Positions 34,737 to 49,502 are shown, numbered from the stretch's first letter. The stretch is DNA of 64,000 bases from Metopolophium dirhodum (GCF_019925205.1 NC_083566.1:35347558-35411557), one strand, 5' to 3'. A program made the numbers and translations. The notes: generated from the letters alone by a model not told the origin.

Positions 34737-35090
34737 ATCGCTCGGCGAGAAGTTACTGTTGTTGTGTTTACGGAATTAATTATCACCGTCGTAGTTCGAC
34801 AATCGTACTACGTTCTCATGAAGCACAACTCCAACGGTTCACTCCGTCAACTATTGTAAATTGGCGATGTTTACTACTGAACGTGACGACGTTCGAAACT
34901 TTGGGTATTAATTTTAGAAATGTGAGCAGAAGTACGGCAGGACTTCAAAATGTGCTCGTCACCCGTCGACCGTCACAACAAATCTATTGTTGATAACGGC
35001 CGAACGAAATTATCGCTGGTCACTATTGCACAGTGCGGCCACTACTGGCTTTCGGAATATCGTATACCGGCCGTGGATGTTCCCTTCCAA
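34737..35090 (-). promoter_or_regulatory. USP14 promoter and 5'-UTR region
   Basis: Less AT-rich stretch with many CpG steps directly upstream of the USP14 start codon at 34736. No specific factor sites are claimed. It is treated as promoter from position and composition. Confidence 0.45.
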
Positions 35091-35932
35091 CTAATATATT
35101 ATATACCTGATAAGTAAAATTATAATTGATATACCTAAATCTCATAGACCTATTAACTAAATAAGTTAAATAATAGGTCTATGCTACATCTCATAGTCTT
35201 CCTGTTTAAGCTATTCTACTTATAAATCAGCCACAGTTAAAAAATACTAAACTGAATAGAAATTTATCTTCTATAGTTATAACTTATGAATTTTTAGAAA
35301 AATAAAAAGCTGTACCTAACCACATAATTACTATTAAACACTAGCAATATTATTTAAATAATATTAAATAATAACATAACGTTATAATAGTAATACGTCG
35401 TCCGATGACCGATCGTCGTATTGAATGTAATTAATATTCGAAGATAACCTTTATTTTTTTATTGGAAAAACGTGCGTCTGTATATAGTTAAATTTATTGC
35501 AAGACGTAAAATGTTATGTATATGAAGATCACCTAAAAGTATAAATTGGGTAGAGAATACAAATCGTAATAACCAGAAATCCTCGTTATAATATTATAAG
35601 TAGATATATATGAATAATAATAATTGTCTTTAGAAAAATATACGGGACCGAAAAAATTTTGCTTCTGACCGATGAGAACAGCCGCGGTTTCCGAATTCGT
35701 CGATCTATTATTGTAGAGGGTATGTACCATTAGCAATTCTCAATTCTATCTACCTAATTTTTATCTATACTGTAATACTTTATTTGTTGGTTTAAAATTC
35801 GAGTCTTAATGTAAAATAGCAGTGAGTTATATACGGATAATATATATAATAGATGAGTTTATACGGTTTTATAACAAGTAATTGGACACCGGACTCCCAT
35901 CACCGTAAAAGCGTTCGTACTGCACTTTTTTT
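35091..35932. other. Intergenic DNA with a small perfect hairpin
   Basis: AT-rich, without a recognisable gene. 35143-35154 (CATAGACCTATT) and 35172-35183 (AATAGGTCTATG) are perfect 12-bp complements with a 17-base loop. Confidence 0.6.
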
Positions 35933-37536
35933 GGAGTAATATAAGTTCAATTAAACTTCGCACGTTATCACATATTTTGTATCCGGCCGGACACCTGTTG
36001 TGTTCACCCCGGACGTTCGGACAATCTATATCCGTCTGAATTCGTATACGTCCGCCGTAATGCTCGTTTGTCCTAAGTAAATGTTGCTTGTTTTGTATCC
36101 AGCTGGAAACTGTGATAATATCGTCGTTTTCGCCGGCGCCCGGACGAACCGTTTGCGTCCGCCATGTCGAGCGTTTGTACCGAGTTAGGGCAGGTTTGCC
36201 GCGCTTATTTAATTATATGTACCGTGTACGACGGTCGGCTCTTCGCCGCCAGTCTTGTCGATGGTCTTCGCGCATTTACCCCGCATCAGTCGTATAATAT
36301 TCACTCGGCTTTTTCGCCGCAATGATGTAGGTACTCAACCTCGCTATATCACTCCGCTCCGGTCGACGTCGCTCCGTAGTCTGTGTCATCGATCCGCTGT
36401 GGTAACTGGTAACAACTGATGTAGGTATATTAGCGGTTACTGCTGCCCTTCGCTGGCACCTTTTACTGGAGTAATATAAGTTCAATTAAACTTCGCACGT
36501 TATCACATATTTTGTATCCGGCCGGACACCTGTTGTGTTCGCCCCGGACGTTCGGACAATCTATATCCGTCTGAATTCGTATACGTCCGCCGTAATGCTC
36601 GTTTGTCCTAAGTAAATGTTGCTCGTTTTGTATCCAGCTGGAAACTCTAATAATATCGTCGTTTTCGCCGGCGCCCGGACGAACCGTCTGCATTCGTTTG
36701 CGTCCGCCATGTCGAGCGTTTGTACCGAGTTAGGGCAGGTTTGCCGCGCGTATTTAATTATATGTACCGTGTACGACGGTCGGCTCTTCGCCGTCAGTCT
36801 TGTCGATGGTCTTCGCGCATTTACCCCGCGTCAGTCGTATAATATTCACTCGGCTTTTTCGCCGAAATGATGTAGGTACTCGACCTCGCTATATCACTCC
36901 GCTCCGGTCGACGTCGCTCCGTAGTCTGTGTCATCCATCCGCTGTGGTAATAACCGATGTAGGTATATTAGGGGTTACTGCTGCCCTTCGCTGGTACCTT
37001 TTATTGGAGTAATATAAGTTCAATTAAACTTCGCACGTTATCACATATTTTGTATCCGGCCGGACACCTGTTGTGTTCACCCCGGACGTTCGGACAATCT
37101 ATATCCGTCTGAATTCGTATACGTCCGCCGTAATGCTCGTTTGTCCTAAGTAAATGTTGCTCGTTTTGTATCCAGCTGGAAACTCTAATAATATCGTCGT
37201 TTTCGCCGGCGCCCGTACGAACCGTCTGCATTCGTTTGCGTCCGCCATGTCGAGCGTTTGTACCGAGTTAGGGCAGGTTTGCCGCGCGTATTTAATTATA
37301 TGTACCGTGTACGACGGTCGGCTCTTCGCCGCCAGTCTTGTCGATGGTCTTCGCGCATCCACCCCGCATCAGTTGTATAATATTCACTCGGCTTTTTCGC
37401 AATTATGTACTCAACCTCGCTATATCACTCCGCTCCGGTCGACGTCGCTCCGTAGTCTGTGTCATCGATCCGCTGTGGTAATAACCGCGATGTAGGTATA
37501 TTAGCGGTTACTGCTGCCCTCCGCTGGCACCTTTTT
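35933..37536. repeat. GC-rich tandem array, three units of about 535 bp
   Basis: Units begin with GGAGTAATATAAGTTCAATT at 35933, 36468 and 37006 and end with CTGCTGCCCT-CGCTGG-ACC near 36470, 37000 and 37536; lengths are 535, 538 and 531 bp. They differ by only scattered substitutions and a few small indels, including a 10-bp absence (CTGCATTCGT) in unit 1 near 36150. The units are CpG-rich in otherwise AT-rich DNA. Open frames repeat between units on both strands, but unit lengths are not all multiples of three and unit 1 is frameshifted, so coding is not supported. Confidence 0.9.
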
Positions 37537-40500
37537 CACCTATAACGACGCGAGTTGAAGTCAGTGCAATCTAATTCCAACCCCGAACAGGGGGAATGTC
37601 TTGTAAAAAATGTATACCCCATCTAAATGATGTTAGAAATTATGGCTATGCTGCTGTAATAATATGTATATGTAAATTGTATATTATTATGTAAACGAAC
37701 TTGAAATTGTGAAATTTTGTGTTTAGTGTTATGTACTTGTGTCATATAATATTTGGTTTTCATTTGACAATATTATTAATAAATATGTCAACTGGCTTGT
37801 GTAAAATTAACTAATGCGGCTTGTGGAAATTTTACGTATTTTGTCCAGGTATACTTACGGTTTTTTTTTTTTAACTAGTATATTATGTAAAATCTCACGA
37901 GGAACTTTGTATTAAATTGTCAAGCTTTATACAAATAAAATATCTTTATAACTAGTTCAATGTGACAATGCGATATTAAATTTTAAATTTTAACGTAAGA
38001 CACTAACTATTTCAAAAACTTTTAAAGTTCTTGCAAATATTATTTCTACATAACTTTAGGTCGTTAAAAACAACCTTTTTCTAAAAATGTAAATATTTAT
38101 AAATTATAGTGCCTAGTCTGCCACGGAGGTAGTTCTTAGTTTAGCCGCTAGATCGCCATGCCATATAAGACTTCATTTAATTTAATCGGATCTAAGCATA
38201 TTAAGTTGTATAACTCTTTGCGGCACAGTGGGACATAATAATATGATGACCTACCGCACACACGGGGGAAAACAATTACTATAATATTATAGTCAAACAA
38301 ATTATAGTAAATATAACTATCTAATAGGTAAAATAACTAAAATGATTTACTTATTATTATTACATAAATATAGTTAATAGTTATGGTATTGTTTACTATA
38401 TTTTATAGTTAATGCAGTTTTTAATGTCAGAATTAACTAAGACATATAGGTAGTTAAAATAGCATATTTCAGTTCGAACAACTATAATAACTTGACTGTA
38501 ATATTTTAATAAATCCGATTGACCTTATAGCTATCCCTATAGCAATTATAATGTACAATCAATCCTACTATTTTTTTTTAGTACAGACAACTGTTTTGTT
38601 TTTTCCGTGAACACCTCAAGCAATCACCATTTAAAAATAACACCCTATACAGAATATACCTAATTGAAACTACGGAGTTGAATATCAACGATTACAAAAA
38701 AACCGCGTCCTCTTATAAGCGCCCTCTTCTATCTACAATGAGATCTGAAAAAATAACTTTTTCCCCCAAAACATGTACACATTAATTATATTTCATTCAA
38801 TCATTTTATTTACTTACATGCAAACTACAAACGTTCTAAACATTGTAGGTTGTAATATAGTTGCGTATTAAACAAATCATTGCTTCATGGTACCCATACA
38901 CATAATATGACGTATTATATACGTTTTGCAGTATTCATATTTTAAGAAACTATAGTGCGAACCATCTCTCTTTCTTCTGACGTATTCGATATAATATGAT
39001 ATATGACAAGACTGTATCTATACGTAATATTGTATAGGTAGGTATTTATATTTATCAAATTAAAATTTATGGAAATTTTACACCTGACCAACCAAAATTG
39101 GAATATGGCCGCGTATGTTGTCACAAGTTATGATGAAATCCACATTGTACGCTACCTATAATATTATATACCAGCTATATACCGACTGTCAATAGTAGTT
39201 ATATTCACAAAATTAGTTAAATCCTATCCATTATAGTGTCTTCAAAATGTTGTGTAGGTGCCTAATTATATACGAGTACAACGTTGTTCATCTCGATTTT
39301 ACTTTGACAGTAATATAATAAGCAAACCATAATATTTAAATATGATTATATTTTGAATATAAGGTGGCGGGGAAACAGTGTCACAACTACTACAAGTAGG
39401 TACATTTATCGGTTGGATGCAAGCACATTTTATGCGACTAGGTCAAAATATAATTTAGAAATTATCAGTTCGGTATAGGGATCAAAAACACGCTTTAACA
39501 CCGTTGGATCATGTATAGGCACAATATGTCAGTAGATTATATCATAATAATATAGAAGTATTAAATTTAAAATCAAACCGGTTGGCCCAGCAATAAGACT
39601 TATAACGGGCCTATAATCGGAGATGCATAACACCCTCCTTTAGGCCTTTAGTTACAACTTACAACACTATGGTATTAAATCCGCGCATTCAATAGTTAAG
39701 ATAATATAATCTGCAGACAGCAATACCATAAGGTTTTTTAATTTAATATCGAATTTATATTGGAAATATATAGTGATTTTGTATAACCAAAACCCTAAAA
39801 TTAAGCGCGATTGCAGACTAGGTCCCGATATTTTTTAGGTAAAAATTATTGATATGTAAAGTAAACCATAGACTAATATTACTTCCATGATGTACACTCA
39901 GCTCGAATAAAATAAAACATGCCCTAATCTAGATAATTATTACTTATTAGTGTTTACCTTATAATATTTTTGAGAACCATTAAGCATTAACCATCAGAGG
40001 ACAGAAGGCGATTCTCGTAATCCTCCAAAAATTATTTTGTTATATTTTAATTTTCATATTATTATCGTAAATAAAATATGTATGAAAATTTGTTATAACA
40101 GCATACAATTATATAAAATTGAATGTGTATAAAGTAATATAAGTAGAAAGCGACGTGTTCATTTACTGATATTTCTTTATTTGTATGCTTTTGAACCGTG
40201 ATTTTTAACGCATTTATTGATACATATATTAATCACATATTAATAATTTGTGATGTTATAATATAAAATTGTTGTATCAAGTAATACGCGTATAAGGGCT
40301 AAAGTTAATTATTTAATGCAAAACTAAACATAAATTGAAATTATTAAATAAAATCTCATTCTCACATTGTCGTTTTTGTGAATCCGCTATAATAATATCA
40401 TTCACGCGTGTACCCACTGTACCCATAATATAGCTATTTCATTTATTATTAATGCTATATCATTTTTTAACTGTTTGAACCGACGACGGCGCCGGGGGAA

Positions 40501-43198
40501 CTAGTTTCCAATCACTTGCCCGTACATTTTCAATCTACATCAACATGCCTAGCATAAATAAAACCAAATGGTAAAGTAATTGATTAAAATGCATTATTAG
40601 GTGTTTAAAAAAATAAATAATGCAAATTATTTGCATTTTAATCGTACAAAAAAGGAACAAATCACATATTAAAATTAAAACATCAAAATGCCCCGAAGCA
40701 ATTATTCAGTCACTTTCAAAATTTATAGTATTTTCTTACAACGTATATTAAGTATCATAATTCGTAAATTATAATGCACAATAATAGCCATCATTTATAG
40801 TGCCGGAAAAAAATTACGAAAACAAATTTTCCTTAGTACCTATCCAAATTATAATTAAAAATGTATTAAACTAGCCACGGAAGTCAGGGAGGGGTGAAAG
40901 AAAAATGATTAAAATTATTCCATGTACTCGTGCAGCACTTCGATTAAACATTTAATATTTCGATTATCGATATTCACTTATTGTATTAAGTCGTCATGGA
41001 CGAATTTCCAGTCGGGGAACGGATTAAAATATTAAATTTACTAATGTTTTTTTTTTATATATATATACATATAGGCACCTACATAGTGTTAAGAGAGTGC
41101 ACACGGAGTGGGGATGATGGGTTCAGCGAGATTTAACTTGACATTCTATAACATTGAACATATATTATTATACGGCATACGCGATTGTATTCACTAAACC
41201 ATCGCATATGCCTATAATATTATGCGTTTATAATAACTCGTAGCACTTATATACCGACACCGTGCTGCAAGCACGTGACGGACACACTTTTGTATGTTCC
41301 GTATAGATAAGCGCGTATAATATATTAAGCGAGGAGAGATGGAGACGCTGTGAAGGAAATCCTCGTAACATAATGGAGCGCGTATACACGCGTGTTACAA
41401 TACAATAATTGTTCAATTATAAAAAATAAAAAGTGAAAGAATCATAATATTATCATGTCTAATAAGTCATAATAGTATAATAACAAAATAATAATTACGT
41501 ATTATACCACGTATAATAGCGCTTGGCCAGCGTTGAAATAAGACTTAGGCATACCCACAGCTAAAATAAACACGTGCCATATTATCATCTGCCTGTATAA
41601 TACCTATATAGGTATCTTGTTGTATAGACACCTTGTTGTACCTATCATTTTAACGTTCTAATAAATAATAGTTACAGCTCGCTTGAATAATTAATTAAAC
41701 ATTCAACGTCTTAACGAAGCCAAGTATACCTATCGTAATAATATTTTCTATAATAATTCAACACAATATAATCCATGTATTTATATTATATAAAAATGGG
41801 CCCTAATCCTTTGCCATGGCATCACTCGAGAACGCATTCACCGATTTGGCTGATTTTTTTTTTTCTGTTGTGTTCATAATTGTCGGGACAAGATTTATAC
41901 GAAAGACAATTTTAAGAAAATCCACTGGAAAAACAGGAAATCTGGATGTCAAAAATACAACAGTGGCGCCAGCCGTCAAGCAAAAAAATAAACTAAATAA
42001 TAATATAGGTATTTTTGTTTATTGTAAGGTTGCTATTGGCTATGATTGAATATAATATTTTAGACCTATATAAATTATTGTATTTTGTCAGAACCGTATA
42101 ACTCGGTAAAAATGGTATTCCTAAAGCCAATTTTTCGACTGTTGTCCCGGAAACCTACGCATGCACATCATACACAACGTGGTATTAGAATATTTGTAAT
42201 TACGTAACAAGCGCGTGTCTCATGGTCGGGATGGCTATAATAATATAAAATATTCGAACGTTTCGCTGACTGATCGACGTAGAGCCTAAATAATGATAGC
42301 TATTGAGGCTCGCAACTTTCATGGTACCTTCGTACCACCATGCAAGTGTGCACTAAGAAGGCGTCTTCCAAAATTCATATTTTATAAAGTGGTGCTTGCA
42401 TAATAAGTATTTTGAGATTCAAGATGATCGATGAAAATGTTTAAGTTTTGAACACTATATACACACCGAATATTAAATAACGAATTGAATAAGGTTTGAG
42501 TCATACATAGAGTTGGTACATTTAATGGGCAACGAAGTGCACGGGATCAGCTATAGTAGATAGGTGTATATATATATATATATATTAGGTACAAATTGTT
42601 TTTTGTAAAATGAAACAAATTATACTTACCGGACGGCGGGGCTTATTATTGTTATATGACCGAAGTTTGTTACACGCCGTGGAAGGTACTACTGGTACTA
42701 GGTAGGTGGTACCTAGTTAATTTATTTACCAATACCAAACACAATAAATAATGATTACAAAAAAATGGCAGAAATCATTTTTTTTCCCGAAGAAAAAACC
42801 TTCACAGAGTTTCCAAGTTTGTTTTCATCTCTTGAGCCCGCTATTTATCGCAAGAGCGGAAGAACTTTTTTTTTCGTTTATACCCCAGTATTCAATTTTC
42901 GTCTTTGGAAAAAGAGACAATTATCGCTAACAGAAATACATAAATTGATAAAAATTTTCATATCATAAACGACAGACATCGAATCCTATAATTAATACCC
43001 ATAATATGATCTTTTATGTGCAGAAAATCCTAGTGTACTCTTCACAGCATCGTTATTTTAGATAAACACCTCACCCATTCGGCGTGCTGACTGCTGATAA
43101 TCCTCGTGTTCTTCGGCGTCTTCGTTTTCGTTGAGCATCGTATAGCTCACAATGTTATGAGGTTCATTAGAATTATGTATAGATATTATATATATTTT
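37537..43198. other. Gene-poor AT-rich region
   Basis: No coding exon could be supported. Short open frames at 41816-42049 and 42765-42968 have Kozak-like starts but no recognisable domain or continuation. A good donor motif on the minus strand (CCGTCCG then GTAAGT) ends near 42629 but could not be tied to a gene. Confidence 0.5.
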
Positions 43199-43596
43199 GT
43201 TGTACCCATAGATAATATAAGAATGGATAGGACATTCCTATACCGGTTCCATATGGGGCTGTGTGCTTTTTTGGGGAAGAGAGAACGTAAAGAGAGAAAG
43301 ACGATATGGGGCTTTTTAAGGTTATGTGCAAAACTATTTTATTAAATAATAATGATAACATTATAGTCAGTTATATTTAGATATTTGTCAGTTTATTTTG
43401 ATTGTTGTGCCACTTGTGCCTGGAAAATTACTCTAAACTTTGTTAAATATTTAAAATATTGAAAATATTTATTATTATTTATCAATTACATCATATCAAT
43501 ATTTGCCCCATATCATTTTAAAAATAGTATCACTAAAGTTTCATGTGATAAGTTCTTATGTCCTATCCCTTCTTATATTATCTATATGGTTGTACC
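43199..43596. mobile_element. MITE with about 38-bp terminal inverted repeats
   Basis: The left end TTGTACCCATAGATAATATAAG...GGATAGGACAT and the right end ATGTCCTATCC...CTTATATTATCTATATGGTTGTACC are reverse complements apart from a few changes. An inner ATATGGGGC/GCCCCATAT pair lies further in. About 400 bp, non-coding. No clear target duplication seen. Confidence 0.7.
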
Positions 43597-44260
43597 GCCT
43601 CTGCTGTCGAGTTGATGGACGACTGCTACTGCAGTAGTTACAAACGTTGGCCACCAAACAATCGGTTACGAGTTTATGTGCAAACATAATACACAATATA
43701 ATCACACATGCTTATAGACTATGATATATATATGTACGACCATACACTGAAGCTGAACCCGCTGAGGATACCCGTGTGTATCTATATTTTTATATTTGAC
43801 GTGCTGTAGCCGAGCTGTAAAAGGGCTATGACGAGTGTAATAATAATTGTGTACAACGTACGGAGAGCAATGAAAAAAAAAATGTCTGTTACAGTGTCAT
43901 ATCGATAATAATATGATTAGTTGTACCAATTACTATATTTTACACTCGTTCGTTTAAGTCTACCGAGACAAATGATGACAATGTTTTATGCTCGGAAATA
44001 ATACGATTTCATACGTATGGGTACCGTAACAATTTTTTTAATCGAAACCGCAACGTTTTATTTCATTTGTTCTTATAAAATAAAAATAACTATTATACAG
44101 CGGGTTAATCGAACGTCGATTAATTGTTTGATTTCAAATCCGCCGCGGCTATGCTCAATCAGATGTATGCAGATGGCTAACAATACATATAATAATATTA
44201 TAGATCTATTTAGGGAGGTAACTCATTGTTACTGTACACCGGCGGACAGCAGTTTTAATT

Positions 44261-44829
44261 CAAGGCTGGGCATTAACGAGTTAAAAAGTTAAAGTTAAGT
44301 TAAAAAGTTAATTTTATTTTAACTTTTTAACTAGCTTAACTAGTTACTTTTGGCTTTTCATTAACTTAACTGTTAACTTATTAAATTTCTTTCTTAATTA
44401 ACGTGAAATTAACGAGTTAATTTTTCATTTTAAGAAGTAAGTTAAGTTAATTTATTTTGTTTTTAATTTTATAATATTTCACTATTTCAATCTATTTCGT
44501 TTTCATGTCAAAAAATATGTATTGTAAATTGTTTAAAGTTAAAAATGTATATCATTCGAATCTTACTTATATGGAAATCTGTATGAAGTATTAACAATAT
44601 ATCCTATAATTTAGTTTTGGGTTGGAAAAAAATTAAGTACGTTAGCGTTGTATAAACAAATTAACTTTTTTTTAACTTAATAAAAAGTTAACAAAAAATG
44701 TGTATTAACTTTTAACTCAACTGAGTTAACCCATAGTTAAATTAACTTTTAACTTTTAACTTTTTGTTATCGGTGCATATTAACTTAACTTAACTGAGTT
44801 AAAAAAAATCATTAACTTGCCCAGCCTTG
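44261..44829. mobile_element. hAT-type MITE, copy 2
   Basis: 569 bp with the same perfect 12-bp termini (CAAGGCTGGGCA and TGCCCAGCCTTG) as the element at 15977-16232. It shares the left region with ACTTTTGGCTTTTCATTAAC and the central block with TTTCACTATTTCA. It is longer on the right side and full of GTTAAC/TTAACTT motifs. Flanks share AGTTTTA offset by two bases, an imperfect target duplication. Confidence 0.85.
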
Positions 44830-47800
44830 AGTTTTATACATAATATCATATGAATATATAGCATATTATTGTACAGGAACCTATACCGACTACCGTGTAC
44901 CGGTATACATCCCGCCAAAAGTGATTGTGCGTGCAGTACGCACAACGTATAACATTATACAGGTATATTGTCGTTCCGCCCAATTCACACCTCCGTATAA
45001 ATTAAATAAAAATTCGTATCTCTATTAAGTCGTTAACTATATTATACATACACACTTCAAGTCGTTTTGAATCACGAAGCCGCATAATATGAACTAGTTT
45101 GAACTATACAGTATGCCTATATGATAATATGTAGTACCTATTATATTTATGTAGGTATTATAGTATGCGGAAACGTTCACGTGAAAAAAATTAGCAAACG
45201 GGTCGACGACGGCTATTGATTGGAAATTCTCAAAACCTCCTATTTCCAAGTGTAATAAATTAAACGTCGTCCGCCGACGTGCTATAAGATTACATTTTCC
45301 AACTGCCGTTTTATTATTAAAATATATTCTGTGGGTTTGTTGCTGCATTGCGCGTTTAATATATTTTCTAGCTATAGTATAAATTATTGTATTGCGCGTC
45401 ATTGATCTTATTATTGTGTCCTGCTCGATATAATATATTGTGAGCTTCCAGATCGATGACCCTATATGATGTTGTTTTTGTCGTTAACGGGTTAATGATA
45501 AATGTGTGTGTTTTGATTCGGTTGTATGGTGTTATTGCTTATTATTTAGTACGAGTAAACGAGTTTCCGATTGAATTGTTCAACAATCCCATGCCAACGG
45601 ACTTCGTTTGTGTTTTTAACGGCCACTTAAAAAATATTCGAGTAAATATGTTCATAAAATGTGTTTCGTATTTTGTCTTTGGATCTATAGTTGGACTTTC
45701 CAGGCAGCATAATAGTAATATCACATAAATAATATCTAATAAATATATTAGTTACCTATACAATTTGATTTCATAGTAAATCGGTTATCGTTAGACTGTT
45801 ATATAGTTATAACTCATGATTATTGATAAGTAATACATTTATACATACAAAAAAAAACCGCATTTAGCAATATTATAAGTTATAACTATAGCTTTTATTG
45901 ATACGAGTAATTTAAACCGAAATAAATAAAACATGCAATAACTAAATCATTATAAGGTGGTGGCACATAATATCTAAAGTGCTATCAACTGTAATAAATA
46001 CCTGCTACCATTAAAATCGAATTTATGATATAATTTAATATATATATAACCCCCTTACTCACTACATATTTTCTAATAGTATATTATACCGGATACCTAT
46101 GTTTCAATTTTTTTTTTCAACTATATAAATACGTTTGTAAATTATCGCTAAAATCACAGTCGGGAATATAATATGTATATCTATGGTATATCATTCACGG
46201 GAGGGCATTTAGATGATTATTATGATAATCAAAACCAGTATGCGATTTCAAATGCAGTAATATAAAATAAAAATATGAATCCGCGAAATCGACTTGGAGC
46301 AGGTTACCTTCTTCGTACAAGTTCGTAGCTCTGCGATGAAACTGTATAATCGGATTTCCACAATTATATTATTATCAGGCGATGATTAATTACCGATACC
46401 ATGGACATTATATAATCCTTGCTGAAATTAATTAGACATACGTCATAATATAATTATAATAATACCTTTTTGAAATTGTTCGTTGATAATAGCTTAGATC
46501 ACCAATTACCTATACCGAAGTATGTTTATCAATAATTTTCAAGAAAAAAATTGGAGTTTATTTCATAGAGTATATTACTCTATGATGGTTTATCTATATT
46601 TATAAGGTCAATAACGAGCGTTTAAGAATAAGTCACGTGTGCGATATACCTGATAACGTATACCTAGGTTTATGGTCGTATCGATCAGTATCGGACCTTT
46701 CGGTACGTAGAAAATCTTGATCGACTTTTAGACATTTTGTTGTTTTCATCAGTACAGATAGATATTATATATAACTATAACGACATAATATGTTTATAAA
46801 TCGAAAATATATCATAAGATACATATACATAGTACATGAATGTCAATTATGTCATATAAAGTATAGGTACAAACACACACGTATAATACTGAAAAAAACA
46901 TATTATAAATTATAAGTTGTTAATTATATCGAAATGATCCCACGCCTGTGAATAGTTCAAAAAGATATAAAATATTTTTAGCATTGTATGGTGTATTTTT
47001 TACACGCCATACAATTTTAATGTTTTGATTTAAATGGTAATATATACGTTTTCAATGAAAATTTCATGTATCTATGGGTTTATTTTTTTTTTTTAAGTTA
47101 CACAAATAATCAAAATTGATTTTGTTAAAAACTGGCTTTGCGTAAAAATCTCCGTTTTCCTTATTTTATTTCCCCCGATGCTTTTGAAAACTATATTGGT
47201 AATTTACAAGCTCCTGACTAAATGACAAGTATTGGAATTGTATCAGAGTTTTGTTAAGACGTTATTCGAGATTATGATTTATAAATATTTATTAATATTA
47301 AAAATATCCCGGAACAAGTAATATTAATATGTTAATGCATTATTGAATTATTCTCGTTGGTGGATACGATATATCTACCAACGATATCTCGTATGATAAT
47401 TAATAACCACTGTATCTTTTAATACGAGAGTGATTCAAGTTCCATGCATATGTGGAGGTTATAGGTTAACCTAACCTAACCTTTGACAGTAAACAGTTAT
47501 TATCTCAAAAAGTTGTAACATTTTTGAAAATATTTTTATTTATATTTTTTTTACATAATCTGGTCATTACAAAACAAGATGTTTGAAAATAAACTATATT
47601 TTTAATATTTTTCGCGAAATTATTTCTTGTGTTTTACTTTTTTGATTGACAACTTAGGTGCATTTTTAATATAAAAAACCTAAAAATATTAATTACGCTT
47701 CCTGTTACATCAGTTTAAGCTGAGAAATCGTTTTCCATTCTGAAAAGGGTAAAAAAATCGTTAAAGAAACTCAACATCAGAATCAGGGAATCAATGGACT

Positions 47801-49500
47801 AGCTTCTCTAAATATTCATTTGGACGTCAGTATATCATCTGAAGCAATTATAAATACGTTATAAATTCAAAACGTCGTTTAGATTTTTTATTATGAATTA
47901 GTTTACTTTTGTGTTGTAATTACATACAAATATATCAATATAAGTACATGGATTTTCTGATGCATTAATTCTAAAATATTATTATTAATCATTGATATAT
48001 ATTTTCATGAAAAATGTAATAGTACTACGCTTGTATGTGGCTTAGGTACTAGATTTTTTTCTTTAATTGAAATATATCTATGTTCTAACAAGTATGGACC
48101 CCCTCCCCTTGTACAAATTATAGTTGCGCCACTGAATCTCCGCTCACGATAACTTAAAATTATACTAAGTTATAACTAGGTAATAATTAACAACTCGTTT
48201 GAAATTCCTTTTTTATATTCATCCAAATTCTCAGAAAAATGTTCTGCTCTAGAATATAAATGTTTTTAAATAATAACGATACAAATTGTAAAAATATAAT
48301 TACTTTCGTAAAATATTTTGTTTCATAAGACGATTTCAAATTTTGTAAAAAAAAATATTTTCAAAAACGCTAATACTCTTTGAGATACCGATTGGTTACG
48401 AATTACCCAGTATGTATAATGCATATTCAATGTAGTAATTGGGTTGGATACTAATTATAATATTTACTTATAATTTATAACATGTAAATTGCATACCTAC
48501 ATGCGACTTAAACATCAATCGACCGCACCTACGATATTTATATTATTTTATGTATCTACTTTATGCATTATACTGGTCGCTGGAGTACTGCTGCAGTGGA
48601 GTGTATATACATAGTATATTTGTGCACGATATATACTATGCATGCAATTGGTGGCAATAATAATTGGACGCGTTGTAAAAAAAGTGTATTTTAATAAATA
48701 TACGAAAAGAAAAACTATTTAAGGTTATTCGGGTAGGGACGGATACAGAGAGAAGATCCGTAGGGTATTCATTTGAATGCACACCTCGTATACATTTCAA
48801 AATATGATCCAATAGTATCAAATCCACTATACATGCTATTTTTTGTTAAATAATCATTTTTAGATATTATATAATCAAATGATTAGATTATAATGTTGTT
48901 TAAGAAAAAAAAAAAAAAATGTAAAACTGTGTATGTGCGTCTCTGAGGGTGAAGGGTTCGACCTCCGGCCCCCTGCATTCCCAGTCCCTGCAGGTTTCGG
49001 GTAATTACAAAAATTATGTTTCTGGTCATTAATACATAACGTATTTTGATTTATGATACACATATCTATAAAATAACTATCTAACAGTATATTATTACGA
49101 ATTATCGGTGGCTGCATTTTTGACCTACTCAACGCACGCAATGTATTGTAAAAACAAGGATTACGCAATGATTTTGATTTAAACAAAAACACACCACGAA
49201 TTAATTTGACACGCAATGTACCTCCGCAGCCTGGCATCAATACACACGGAGATCATGTAGGTAGTATTAAAAATTATATATATTCTATGCATAATCTTAG
49301 GGACCTGCAGGCAATGGCAAGTTATCAGGCCTCGTGTCAGTGTTCAGTTTGATTTTAACGGTTCATAAGTATAGAGTACTAGAGTATACTGCAGAGTATA
49401 GTATCGATAATACATAGGTAAAGTAAGGTAGGTGACGCGTGGCAAGTCAATACGAATGATTGATATAATATTTGTGATTATTAATTATAAACATTGCATT
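44830..49500. other. Gene-poor AT-rich region
   Basis: No coding exon could be supported. A short telomere-like array lies at 47464-47482. A C-rich segment ending CGCCACTG near 48095-48136 resembles the end of a hAT-type element. A small hairpin (CGTTGGTGGATA with TATCTACCAACG) lies at 47355-47383. Confidence 0.5.
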
Positions 49501-49502
49501 GG

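Noticed and set aside
36616..37495. Repeated open frames in the 535-bp tandem units
   Set aside because: They repeat because the DNA repeats. Unit lengths differ by non-multiples of three, unit 1 is frameshifted, and the reverse strand is equally open.
41816..42049. Open frame starting MASLENAFTDLAD with a hydrophobic stretch and a nearby donor-like site
   Set aside because: No recognisable protein and no partner exon could be found; length is within chance for this region.
42629..42715. Minus-strand exon suggested by a strong donor near 42628
   Set aside because: The donor motif is good, but no start, partner exon or recognisable peptide supports a gene.
42765..42968. Short open frame starting MAEIIFFPEEK
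   Set aside because: Good start context only; 67 codons, no domain and no neighbours to support it.
48875..49240. 121-codon minus-strand open frame
   Set aside because: It ends in a poly-Phe stretch from a poly(A) run, has no domain features and overlaps repeat-like sequence.
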